A stretch of DNA of 64,000 nt, taken from contig OZ059896.1 of NCBI GenBank assembly GCA_964057225.1, positions 21,324,501 through 21,388,500 of the forward strand, written 5' to 3'. Position 1 is the first letter of the stretch, and every line of letters starts with the position of its first letter. This DNA is from Auanema rhodensis (Eukaryota > Nematoda > Chromadorea > Rhabditida > Rhabditidae). The notes under the pieces are model-generated. The model was not told the origin of the DNA and ran no database searches. It saw only the letters and a program-made list of their open reading frames with translations. Below, in pieces: positions 23,165-35,448 of the stretch. The position numbers were made by a program, and so were the translations under genes.

Positions 23165-26100
23165 TGTACACTCAACATTGCTTCCAAAAACATTTTGACA
23201 AAAATTTTTTCGAAAAATTTCAAAATAATTTAGCAAAAAGTAGATGTTTTTAGATTCCTTTTTTTAAGGCAAAGACGATGGACGATGTTATTCAACGAAA
23301 AAATTAATTCTTCAGGGTGAAAATCGAGGATATAAGTGTGAACTTATATCAGTTGATATCTCGGTGCATTTTTAAGCTAGCGCAAATCTGATAACACAGA
23401 TCGACGCAGCTTAAAAATCCGCATCGAATGCACTATACTACTTTGAGAAACGCTTAATACAAAAATTAGTTATGATCGTTTGAAAAATGATGCATTAGTG
23501 TATGTTGAGTTTTCATGTACACTCAACATTGCTTCCAAAAACATTTTGACAAAAATTTTTTCGAAAAATTTCAAAATAATTTAGCAAAAAGTAGATGTTT
23601 TTAGATTCCTTTTTTCAAGGCAAAGACGATGGACAATGTTATTCAACAAAAAAATTAATTCTTCAGGGTGAAAATCGAGGATATAAGTGTGAACTTATAT
23701 CAGTTGATATCTCGGTGCATTTTTAAGCTAGCGCAAATCTGATAACACAGATCGACGCAGCTTAAAAATCCGCATCGAATGCACTATACCACATTGAGAA
23801 ACGCTTAATACAAAAATTAGTTATGATCGTTTGAAAAATGATGCATTAGTGTATGTTGAGTTTCCATGTACACTCAACATTGCTTCCAAAAACATTTTGA
23901 CAAAAATTTTTTCGAAAAATTTCAAAATAATTTAGCAAAAAGTAGATGTTTTTAGATTCCTTTTTTCAAGGCAAAGACGATGGACAATGTTATTCAACGA
24001 AAAAATTAATTCTTCAGGGTGAAAATCGAGGATATAAGTGTGAACTTATATCAGTTGATATCTCGGTGCATTTTTAAGCTAGCGCAAATCTGATAACACA
24101 GATCGACGCAGCTTAAAAATCCGCATCGAATGCACTATACCACATTGAGAAACGCTTAATACAAAAATTAGTTATGATCGTTTGAAAAATGATGCATTAG
24201 TGTATGTTGAGTTTCCATGTACACTCAACATTGCTTCCAAAAACATTTTGACAAAAATTTTTTCGAAAAATTTCAAAATAATTTAGCAAAAAGTAGATGT
24301 TTTTAGATTCCTTTTTTTAAAGCAAAGACGATGGACGATGTTATTCAACGAAAAAATTTATTCTTCAGGGTGAAAATCGAGGATATAAGTGTGCACTTAT
24401 ATCAGTTGATATCTCGGTGCATTTTTAAGCTAGCGCAAATCTGATAACACAGATCGACGCAGCTTAAAAATCCGCATCGAATGCACTATACTACATTGAG
24501 AAACGCTTAATACAAAAAATAGTTATGATCGTTTGAAAAATGATGCATTAGTGTATGTTGAGTTTTCATGTACACTCAACATTGCTTCCAAAAACATTTT
24601 GACAAAAATTTTTTCGAAAAATTTCAAAATAATTTAGCAAAAAGTAGATGTTTTTAGATTCCTTTTTTTAAGGCAAAGACGATGGACAATGTTATTCAAC
24701 GAAAAAATTAATTCTTCAGGGTGAAAATCGAGGATATAAGTGTGAACTTATATCAGTTGATATCTCGGTGCATTTTTAAGCTAGCGCAAATCTGATAACA
24801 CAGATCGACGCAGCTTAAAAATCCGCATCGAATGCACTATACCACATTGAGAAACGCTTAATACAAGATTAGTTATGATCGTTTGAAAAATGATGCATTA
24901 GTGTATGTTGAGTTTCCATGTACACTCAACATTGCTTCCAAAAACATTTTGACAAAAATTTTTTCGAAAAATTTCAAAATAATTTAGCAAAAAGTAGATG
25001 TTTTTAGATTCCTTTTTTTAAAGCAAAGACGATGGACGATGTTATTCAACGAAAAAATTTATTCTTCAGGGTGAAAATCGAGGATATAAGTGTGAACTTA
25101 TATCAGTTGATATCTCGGTGCATTTTTAAGCTAGCGCAAATCTGATAACACAGATCGACGCAGCTTAAAAATCCGCATCGAATGCACTATACTACATTGA
25201 GAAACGCTTAATACAAAAAATAGTTATGATCGTTTGAAAAATGATGCATTAGTGTATGTTGAGTTTTCATGTACACTCAACATTGCTTCCAAAAACATTT
25301 TGACAAAAATTTTTTCGAAAAATTTCAAAATAATTTAGCAAAAAGTAGATGTTTTTAGATTCCTTTTTTTAAGGCAAAGACGATGGACAATGTTATTCAA
25401 CGAAAAAATTAATTCTTCAGGGTGAAAATCGAGGATATAAGTGTGAACTTATATCAGTTGATATCTCGGTGCATTTTTAAGCTAGCGCAAATCTGATAAC
25501 ACAGATCGACGCAGCTTAAAAATCCGCATCGAATGCACTATACCACATTGAGAAACGCTTAATACAAGAATTAGTTATGATCGTTTGAAAAATGATGCAT
25601 TAGTGTATGTTGAGTTTCCATGTACACTCAACATTGCTTCCAAAAACATTTTGACAAAAATTTTTTCGAAAAATTTCAAAATAATTTAGCAAAAAGTAGA
25701 TGTTTTTAGATTCCTTTTTTCAAGGCAAAGACGATGGACAATGTTATTCAACGAAAAAATTAATTCTTCAGGGTGAAAATCGAGGATATAAGTGTGAACT
25801 TATATCAGTTGATATCTCGGTGCATTTTTAAGCTAGCGCAAATCTGATAACACAGATCGACGCAGCTTAAAAATCCGCATCGAATGCACTATACCACATT
25901 GAGAAACGCTTAATACAAAAATTAGTTATGATCGTTTGAAAAATGATGCATTAGTGTATGTTGAGTTTCCATGTACACTCAACATTGCTTCCAAAAACAT
26001 TTTGACAAAAATTTTTTCGAAAAATTTCAAAATAATTTAGCAAAAAGTAGATGTTTTTAGATTCCTTTTTTTAAAGCAAAGACGATGGACGATGTTATTC

Positions 26101-26673
26101 AACGAAAAAATTTATTCTTCAGGGTGAAAATCGAGGATATAAGTGTGCACTTATATCAGTTGATATCTCGGTGCATTTTTAAGCTAGCGCAAATCTGATA
26201 ACACAGATCGACGCAGCTTAAAAATCCGCATCGAATGCACTATACTACATTGAGAAACGCTTAATACAAAAAATAGTTATGATCGTTTGAAAAATGATGC
26301 ATTAGTGTATGTTGAGTTTTCATGTACACTCAACATTGCTTCCAAAAACATTTTGACAAAAATTTTTTCGAAAAATTTCAAAATAATTTAGCAAAAAGTA
26401 GATGTTTTTAGATTCCTTTTTTTAAGGCAAAGACGATGGACAATGTTATTCAACGAAAAAATTAATTCTTCAGGGTGAAAATCGAGGATATAAGTGTGAA
26501 CTTATATCAGTTGATATCTCGGTGCATTTTTAAGCTAGCGCAAATCTGATAACACAGATCGACGCAGCTTAAAAATCCGCATCGAATGCACTATACCACA
26601 TTGAGAAACGCTTAATACAAGAATTAGTTATGATCGTTTGAAAAATGATGCATTAGTGTATGTTGAGTTTCCA
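23165..26673 (+). repeat. Mixed block with two- and five-monomer periods (monomers 67-76)
   Basis: Monomers 70-71 (24218-24918) and 72-73 (24919-25620) form a two-unit duplication. The first of each pair has ttaaagcaaag, ggacgatg, tttattc and a gttttcatg end; the second has taccacattg and an atacaaga variant near offset 295. The pair returns as 75-76 (25972-26673), and the trio 69-71 returns as 74-76. Monomer 71 is 350 bp: it reads atacaagatt where its sisters read atacaagaatt. Monomer 72 has gaactt while 70 and 75 have gcactt. Confidence 0.78.
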
Positions 26674-29600
26674 TGTACACTCAACATTGCTTCCAAAAAC
26701 ATTTTGACAAAAATTTTTTCGAAAAATTTCAAAATAATTTAGCAAAAAGTAGATGTTTTTAGATTCCTTTTTTTAAGGCAAAGACGATGGACGATGTTAT
26801 TCAACGAAAAAATTAATTCTTCAGGGTGAAAATCGAGGATATAAGTGTGCACTTATATCAGTTGATATCTCGGTGCATTTTTAAGCTAGCGCAAATTTGA
26901 TAACACAGATCGACGCAGCTTAAAAATCCGCATCGAATGCACTATACTACATTGAGAAACGCTTAATACAAAAAATAGTTATGATCGTTTGAAAAATGAT
27001 GCATTAGTGTATGTTGAGTTTCCATGTACACTCAACATTGCTTCCAAAAACATTTTGACAAAAATTTTTTCGAAAAATTTCAAAATAATTTAGCAAAAAG
27101 TAGATGTTTTTAGATTCCTTTTTTCAAGGCAAAGACGATGAACAATGTTATTCAACGAAAAAATCAATTCTTCAGGGTGAAAATCGAGGATATAAGTGTG
27201 AACTTATATCAGTTGATATCTCGGTGCATTTTTAAGCTAGCGCTAATCTGATAACACAGATCGACGCAGCTTGAAAATCCGCATCGAATGTACTATACTA
27301 CATTGAGAAACGCTTAATACAAAAATTAGTTATGATCGTTTGAAAAATGATGCCTTAGTGTATGTTGAGTTTCCATGTACACTCAACATTGCTTCCAAAA
27401 ACATTTTGACAAAAATTTTTTCGAAAAATTTCAAAATAATTTAGCAAAAAGTAGATGTTTTTAGATTCCTTTTTTCAAGGCAAAGACGATGGACAATGTT
27501 ATTCAACGAAAAAATTAATTCTTCAGGGTGAAAATCGAGGATATAAGTGTGAACTTATATCAGTTGATATCTCGGTGCATTTTTAAGCTAGCGCAAATCT
27601 GATAACACAGATCGACGCAGCTTAAAAATCCGCATCGAATGCACTATACCACATTGAGAAACGCTTAATACAAAAATTAGTTATGATCGTTTGAAAAATG
27701 ATGCATTAGTGTATGTTGAGTTTCCATGTACACTCAACATTGCTTCCAAAAACATTTTGACAAAAATTTTTTCGAAAAATTTCAAAATAATTTAGCAAAA
27801 AGTAGATGTTTTTAGATTCCTTTTTTTAAAGCAAAGACGATGGACGATGTTATTCAACGAAAAAATTTATTCTTCAGGGTGAAAATCGAGGATATAAGTG
27901 TGCACTTATATCAGTTGATATCTCGGTGCATTTTTAAGCTAGCGCAAATCTGATAACACAGATCGACGCAGCTTAAAAATCCGCATCGAATGCACTATAC
28001 CACATTGAGAAACGCTTAATACAAAAATTAGTTATGATCGTTTGAAAAATGATGCATTAGTGTATGTTGAGTTTCCATGTACACTCAACATTGCTTCCAA
28101 AAACATTTTGACAAAAATTTTTTCGAAAAATTTCAAAATAATTTAGCAAAAAGTAGATGTTTTTAGATTCCTTTTTTTAAGGCAAAGACGATGGACAATG
28201 TTATTCAACGAAAAAATTAATTCTTCAGGGTGAAAATCGAGGATATAAGTGTGAACTTATATCAGTTGATATCTCGGTGCATTTTTAAGCTAGCGCAAAT
28301 CTGATAACACAGATCGACGCAGCTTAAAAATCCGCATCGAATGCACTATACTACTTTGAGAAACGCTTAATACAAAAATTAGTTATGATCGTTTGAAAAA
28401 TGATGCATTAGTGTATGTTGAGTTTTCATGTACACTCAACATTGCTTCCAAAAACATTTTGACAAAAATTTTTTCGAAAAATTTCAAAATAATTTAGCAA
28501 AAAGTAGATGTTTTTAGATTCCTTTTTTTAAGGCAAAGACGATGGACAATGTTATTCAACGAAAAAATTAATTCTTCAGGGTGAAAATCGAGGATATAAG
28601 TGTGAACTTATATCAGTTGATATCTCGGTGCATTTTTAAGCTAGCGCAAATCTGATAACACAGATCGACGCAGCTTAAAAATCCGCATCGAATGCACTAT
28701 ACCACATTGAGAAACGCTTAATACAAAAATTAGTTATGATCGTTTGAAAAATGATGCATTAGTGTATGTTGAGTTTCCATGTACACTCAACATTGCTTCC
28801 AAAAACATTTTGACAAAAATTTTTTCGAAAAATTTCAAAATAATTTAGCAAAAAGTAGATGTTTTTAGATTCCTTTTTTTAAGGCAAAGACGATGGACAA
28901 TGTTATTCAACGAAAAAATTAATTCTTCAGGGTGAAAATCGAGGATATAAGTGTGAACTTATATCAGTTGATATCTCGGTGCATTTTTAAGCTAGCGCAA
29001 ATCTGATAACACAGATCGACGCAGCTTAAAAATCCGCATCGAATGCACTATACTACTTTGAGAAACGCTTAGTACAAAAATTAGTTATGATCGTTTGAAA
29101 AATGATGCATTAGTGTATGTTGAGTTTTCATGTACACTCAACATTGCTTCCAAAAACATTTTGACAAAAATTTTTTCGAAAAATTTCAAAATAATTTAGC
29201 AAAAAGTAGATGTTTTTAGATTCCTTTTTTTAAGGCAAAGACGATGGACAATGTTATTCAACGAAAAAATTAATTCTTCAGGGTGAAAATCGAGGATATA
29301 AGTGTGAACTTATATCAGTTGATATCTCGGTGCATTTTTAAGCTAGCGCAAATCTGATAACACAGATCGACGCAGCTTAAAAATCCGCATCGAATGCACT
29401 ATACCACATTGAGAAACGCTTAATACAAAAATTAGTTATGATCGTTTGAAAAATGATGCATTAGTGTATGTTGAGTTTCCATGTACACTCAACATTGCTT
29501 CCAAAAACATTTTGACAAAAATTTTTTCGAAAAATTTCAAAATAATTTAGCAAAAAGTAGATATTTTTAGATTCTTTTTTTTAAGGCAAAGACGATGGAC

Positions 29601-29832
29601 GATGTTATTCAACGAAAAAATTAATTCTTCAGGGTGAAAATCGAGGATATAAGTGTGCACTTATATCAGTTGATATCTCGGTGCATTTTTAAGCTAGCGC
29701 AAATCTGATAACACAGATCGACGCAGCTTAAAAATCCGCATCGAATGCACTATACTACATTGAGAAACGCTTAATACAAAAAATAGTTATGATCGTTTGA
29801 AAAATGATGCATTAGTGTATGTTGAGTTTCCA
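26674..29832 (+). repeat. Block related to 41766-46679 (monomers 77-85)
   Basis: Monomers 77-82 match 120-125, a shift of 43 units; the shared marker agcgctaatc is near 27239 and 42331. Monomers 83-85 match 131-133, a shift of 48 units, with shared cttagtac (near 29069 and 45915) and atattttt followed by an eight-T run (29561 and 46408). The jump from 43 to 48 means that the later block carries five extra monomers. Two-unit alternation of a gttttcatg-ending monomer and a taccacattg monomer is visible at 28078-29481. Confidence 0.78.
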
Positions 29833-32800
29833 TGTACACTCAACATTGCTTCCAAAAACATTTTGACAAAAATTTTTTCGAAAAATTTCAAAATAATTTA
29901 GCAAAAAGTAGATGTTTTTAGATTCCTTTTTTCAAGGCAAAGACGATGAACAATGTTATTCAACGAAAAAATCAATTCTTCAGGGTGAAAATCGAGGATA
30001 TAAGTGTGAACTTATATCAGTTGATATCTCGGTGCATTTTTAAGCTAGCGCAAATCTGATAACACAGATCGACGCAGCTTAAAAATCCGCATCGAATGCA
30101 CTATACCACATTGAGAAACGCTTAATACAAAAATTAGTTATGATCGTTTGAAAAATGATGCATTAGTGTATGTTGAGTTTCCATGTACACTCAACATTGC
30201 TTCCAAAAACATTTTGACAAAAATTTTTTCGAAAAATTTCAAAATAATTTAGCAAAAAGTAGATGTTTTTAGATTCCTTTTTTTAAGGCAAAGACGATGG
30301 ACAATGTTATTCAACGAAAAAATTAATTCTTCAGGGTGAAAATCGAGGATATAAGTGTGAACTTATATCAGTTGATATCTCGGTGCATTTTTAAGCTAGC
30401 GCAAATCTGATAACACAGATCGACGCAGCTTAAAAATCCGCATCGAATGCACTATACCACATTGAGAAACGCTTAATACAAAAATTAGTTATGATCGTTT
30501 GAAAAATGATGCATTAGTGTATGTTGAGTTTCCATGTACACTCAACATTGCTTCCAAAAACATTTTGACAAAAATTTTTTCGAAAAATTTCAAAATAATT
30601 TAGCAAAAAGTAGATGTTTTTAGATTCCTTTTTTTAAGGCAAAGACGATGGACAATGTTATTCAACGAAAAAATTAATTCTTCAGGGTGAAAATCGAGGA
30701 TATAAGTGTGAACTTATATCAGTTGATATCTCGGTGCATTTTTAAGCTAGCGCAAATCTGATAACACAGATCGACGCAGCTTAAAAATCCGCATCGAATG
30801 CACTATACTACTTTGAGAAACGCTTAATACAAAAATTAGTTATGATCGTTTGAAAAATGATGCATTAGTGTATGTTGAGTTTCCATGTACACTCAACATT
30901 GCTTCCAAAAACATTTTGACAAAAATTTTTTCGAAAAATTTCAAAATAATTTAGCAAAAAGTAGATGTTTTTAGATTCCTTTTTTCAAGGCAAAGACGAT
31001 GAACAATGTTATTCAACGAAAAAATCAATTCTTCAGGGTGAAAATCGAGGATATAAGTGTGAACTTATATCAGTTGATATCTCGGTGCATTTTTAAGCTA
31101 GCGCAAATCTGATAACACAGATCGACGCAGCTTAAAAATCCGCATCGAATGCACTATACCACATTGAGAAACGCTTAATACAAAAATTAGTTATGATCGT
31201 TTGAAAAATGATGCATTAGTGTATGTTGAGTTTCCATGTACACTCAACATTGCTTCCAAAAACATTTTGACAAAAATTTTTTCGAAAAATTTCAAAATAA
31301 TTTAGCAAAAAGTAGATGTTTTTAGATTCCTTTTTTTAAGGCAAAGACGATGGACAATGTTATTCAACGAAAAAATTAATTCTTCAGGGTGAAAATCGAG
31401 GATATAAGTGTGAACTTATATCAGTTGATATCTCGGTGCATTTTTAAGCTAGCGCAAATCTGATAACACAGATCGACGCAGCTTAAAAATCCGCATCGAA
31501 TGCACTATACCACATTGAGAAACGCTTAATACAAAAATTAGTTATGATCGTTTGAAAAATGATGCATTAGTGTATGTTGAGTTTCCATGTACACTCAACA
31601 TTGCTTCCAAAAACATTTTGACAAAAATTTTTTCGAAAAATTTCAAAATAATTTAGCAAAAAGTAGATGTTTTTAGATTCCTTTTTTTAAGGCAAAGACG
31701 ATGGACAATGTTATTCAACGAAAAAATTAATTCTTCAGGGTGAAAATCGAGGATATAAGTGTGAACTTATATCAGTTGATATCTCGGTGCATTTTTAAGC
31801 TAGCGCAAATCTGATAACACAGATCGACGCAGCTTAAAAATCCGCATCGAATGCACTATACTACTTTGAGAAACGCTTAATACAAAAATTAGTTATGATC
31901 GTTTGAAAAATGATGCATTAGTGTATGTTGAGTTTCCATGTACACTCAACATTGCTTCCAAAAACATTTTGACAAAAATTTTTTCGAAAAATTTCAAAAT
32001 AATTTAGCAAAAAGTAGATGTTTTTAGATTCCTTTTTTCAAGGCAAAGACGATGAACAATGTTATTCAACGAAAAAATCAATTCTTCAGGGTGAAAATCG
32101 AGGATATAAGTGTGAACTTATATCAGTTGATATCTCGGTGCATTTTTAAGCTAGCGCAAATCTGATAACACAGATCGACGCAGCTTAAAAATCCGCATCG
32201 AATGCACTATACCACATTGAGAAACGCTTAATACAAAAATTAGTTATGATCGTTTGAAAAATGATGCATTAGTGTATGTTGAGTTTCCATGTACACTCAA
32301 CATTGCTTCCAAAAACATTTTGACAAAAATTTTTTCGAAAAATTTCAAAATAATTTAGCAAAAAGTAGATGTTTTTAGATTCCTTTTTTTAAGGCAAAGA
32401 CGATGGACAATGTTATTCAACGAAAAAATTAATTCTTCAGGGTGAAAATCGAGGATATAAGTGTGAACTTATATCAGTTGATATCTCGGTGCATTTTTAA
32501 GCTAGCGCAAATCTGATAACACAGATCGACGCAGCTTAAAAATCCGCATCGAATGCACTATACCACATTGAGAAACGCTTAATACAAAAATTAGTTATGA
32601 TCGTTTGAAAAATGATGCATTAGTGTATGTTGAGTTTCCATGTACACTCAACATTGCTTCCAAAAACATTTTGACAAAAATTTTTTCGAAAAATTTCAAA
32701 ATAATTTAGCAAAAAGTAGATGTTTTTAGATTCCTTTTTTTAAGGCAAAGACGATGGACAATGTTATTCAACGAAAAAATTAATTCTTCAGGGTGAAAAT

Positions 32801-32991
32801 CGAGGATATAAGTGTGAACTTATATCAGTTGATATCTCGGTGCATTTTTAAGCTAGCGCAAATCTGATAACACAGATCGACGCAGCTTAAAAATCCGCAT
32901 CGAATGCACTATACTACTTTGAGAAACGCTTAATACAAAAATTAGTTATGATCGTTTGAAAAATGATGCATTAGTGTATGTTGAGTTTCCA
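29833..32991 (+). repeat. Three-monomer unit amplified three times (monomers 86-94)
   Basis: Starts are 29833, 30886 and 31939, exactly 1,053 bp apart. Each round is one gaacaatg/caattc monomer with taccacattg, one ttaagg/ggacaatg monomer with taccacattg, and one ttaagg/ggacaatg monomer with actactttg. The gaacaatg marker falls at 29945, 30998 and 32051. The three rounds look identical by eye. The related segment at 46680-47732 holds only one round, so the amplification is specific to this locus. Confidence 0.9.
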
Positions 32992-35097
32992 TGTACACTC
33001 AACATTGCTTCCAAAAACATTTTGACAAAAATTTTTTCGAAAAATTTCAAAATAATTTAGCAAAAAGTAGATGTTTTTAGATTCCTTTTTTCAAAGCAAA
33101 GACGATGGACGATGTTATTCAACGAAAAAATTAATTCTTCAGGGTGAAAATCGAGGATATAAGTGTGCACTTATATCAGTTGATATCTCGGTGCATTTTT
33201 AAGCTAGCGCAAATCTGATAACACAGATCGACGCAGCTTAAAAATCCGCATCGAATGCACTATACCACATTGAGAAACGCTTAATACAAAAATTAGTTAT
33301 GATCGTTTGAAAAATGATGCATTAGTGTATGTTGAGTTTCCATGTACACTCAACATTGCTTCCAAAAACATTTTGACAAAAGTTTTTTCGAAAAATTTCA
33401 AAATAATTTAGCAAAAAGTAGATGTTTTTAGATTCCTTTTTTTAAGGCAAAGACGATGGACAATGTTATTCAACGAAAAAATTAATTCTTCAGGGTGAAA
33501 ATCGAGGATATAAGTGTGAACTTATATCAGTTGATATCTCGGTGCATTTTTAAGCTAGCGCAAATCTGATAGCACAGATCGACGCAGCTTAAAAATCCGC
33601 ATCGAATGCACTATACCACATTGAGAAACGCTTAATACAAAAATTAGTTATGATCGTTTGAAAAATGATGCATTAGTGTATGTTGAGTTTCCATGTACAC
33701 TCAACATTGCTTCCAAAAACATTTTGACAAAAATTTTTTCGAAAAATTTCAAAATAATTTAGCAAAAAGTAGATGTTTTTAGATTCCTTTTTTTAAGGCA
33801 AAGACGATGGACGATGTTATTCAACGAAAAAATTAATTCTTCAGGGTGAAAATCGAGGATATAAGTGTGCACTTATATCAGTTGATATCTCGGTGCATTT
33901 TTAAGCTAGCGCAAATCTGATAACACAGATCGACGCAGCTTAAAAATCCGCATCGAATGCACTATACTACATTGAGAAACGCTTAATACAAAAAATAGTT
34001 ATGATCGTTTGAAAAATGATGCATTAGTGTATGTTGAGTTTCCATGTACACTCAACATTGCTTCCAAAAACATTTTGACAAAATTTTTTTCGAAAATTTT
34101 CAAAATAATTTAGCAAAAAGTAGATGTTTTTAGATTCCTTTTTTCAAGGCAAAGACGATGAACAATGTTATTCAACGAAAAAATCAATTCTTCAGGGTGA
34201 AAATCGAGGATATAAGTGTGAACTTATATCAGTTGATATCTCGGTGCATTTTTAAGCTAGCGCAAATCTGATAACACAGATCGACGCAGCTTGAAAATCC
34301 GCATCGAATGTACTATACTACATTGAGAAACGCTTAATACAAAAATTAGTTATGATCGTTTGAAAAATGATGCCTTAGTGTATGTTGAGTTTCCATGTAC
34401 ACTCAACATTGCTTCCAAAAACATTTTGACAAAAATTTTTTCGAAAAATTTCAAAATAATTTAGCAAAAAGTAGATGTTTTTAGATTCCTTTTTTCAAGG
34501 CAAAGACGATGGACAATGTTATTCAACGAAAAAATTAATTCTTCAGGGTGAAAATCGAGGATATAAGTGTGAACTTATATCAGTTGATATCTCGGTGCAT
34601 TTTTAAGCTAGCGCAAATCTGATAACACAGATCGACGCAGCTTAAAAATCCGCATCGAATGCACTTTACTACTTTGAGAAACGCTTAATACAAAAGTTAG
34701 TTATGATCGTTTGAAAATTGATGCATTAGTGTATGTTGAGTTTCCATGTACACTCAACATTGCTTCCAAAAACATTTTGACAAAAGTTTTTTCGAAAAAT
34801 TTCAAAATAATTTAGCGAAAAGTAGATGTTTTTAGATTCCTTTTTTCAAGGCAAAGACGATGGACAATGTTATTCAACAAAAAAATTAATTCTTCAGGGT
34901 GAAAATCGAGGATATAAGTGTGCACTTATATCAGTTGATATCTCGGTGCATTTTTAAGCTAGCGCAAATCTGATAACACAGATCGACGCAGCTTAAAAAT
35001 CCGCATCGAATGCACTATACTACATTGAGAAACGCTCAATACAAAAATTAGTTATGATCGTTTGAAAAATGATGCCTTAGTGTATTTTGAGTTTCCA

Positions 35098-35448
35098 TGT
35101 ACACTCAACATTGCTTCCAAAAACATTTTGACAAAAATTTTTTCGAAAAATTTCAAGATAATTTAGCAAAAAGTAGATGTTTTTAGATTCCTTTTTTTAA
35201 GGCAAAGACGATGGACAATGTTATTCAACAAAAAAATTTATTCTTCAGGGTGAAAATCGAGGATATAAGTGTGCACTTATATCAGTTGATATCTCGGTGC
35301 ATTTTTAAGCTAGCGCAAATCTGATAACACAGATCGACGAAGCTTAAAAATCCGCATCGAATGCACTATACTACATTGAGAATCGCTTAATACAAAAATT
35401 AGTTATGATCGTTTGAAAATTGATGCATTAGTGTATGTTGAGTTTCCA
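35098..35448 (+). repeat. Hybrid monomer 101 (fusion of the 143 and 144 types)
   Basis: The 5' part matches monomer 143: caagataatt, ttaagg, a tttattc variant, gcactt and gacgaagctt. The 3' part, with gagaatcgc and gaaaattgatgcatt, matches the open-frame monomer 144. One monomer is therefore missing here relative to 49839-50540, and the shift to the later copies changes from 42 to 43 units across this point. The exchange lies between the gaagctt at about 35339 and the gagaatcgc at about 35378. This hybrid has lost the open frame. Confidence 0.8.
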
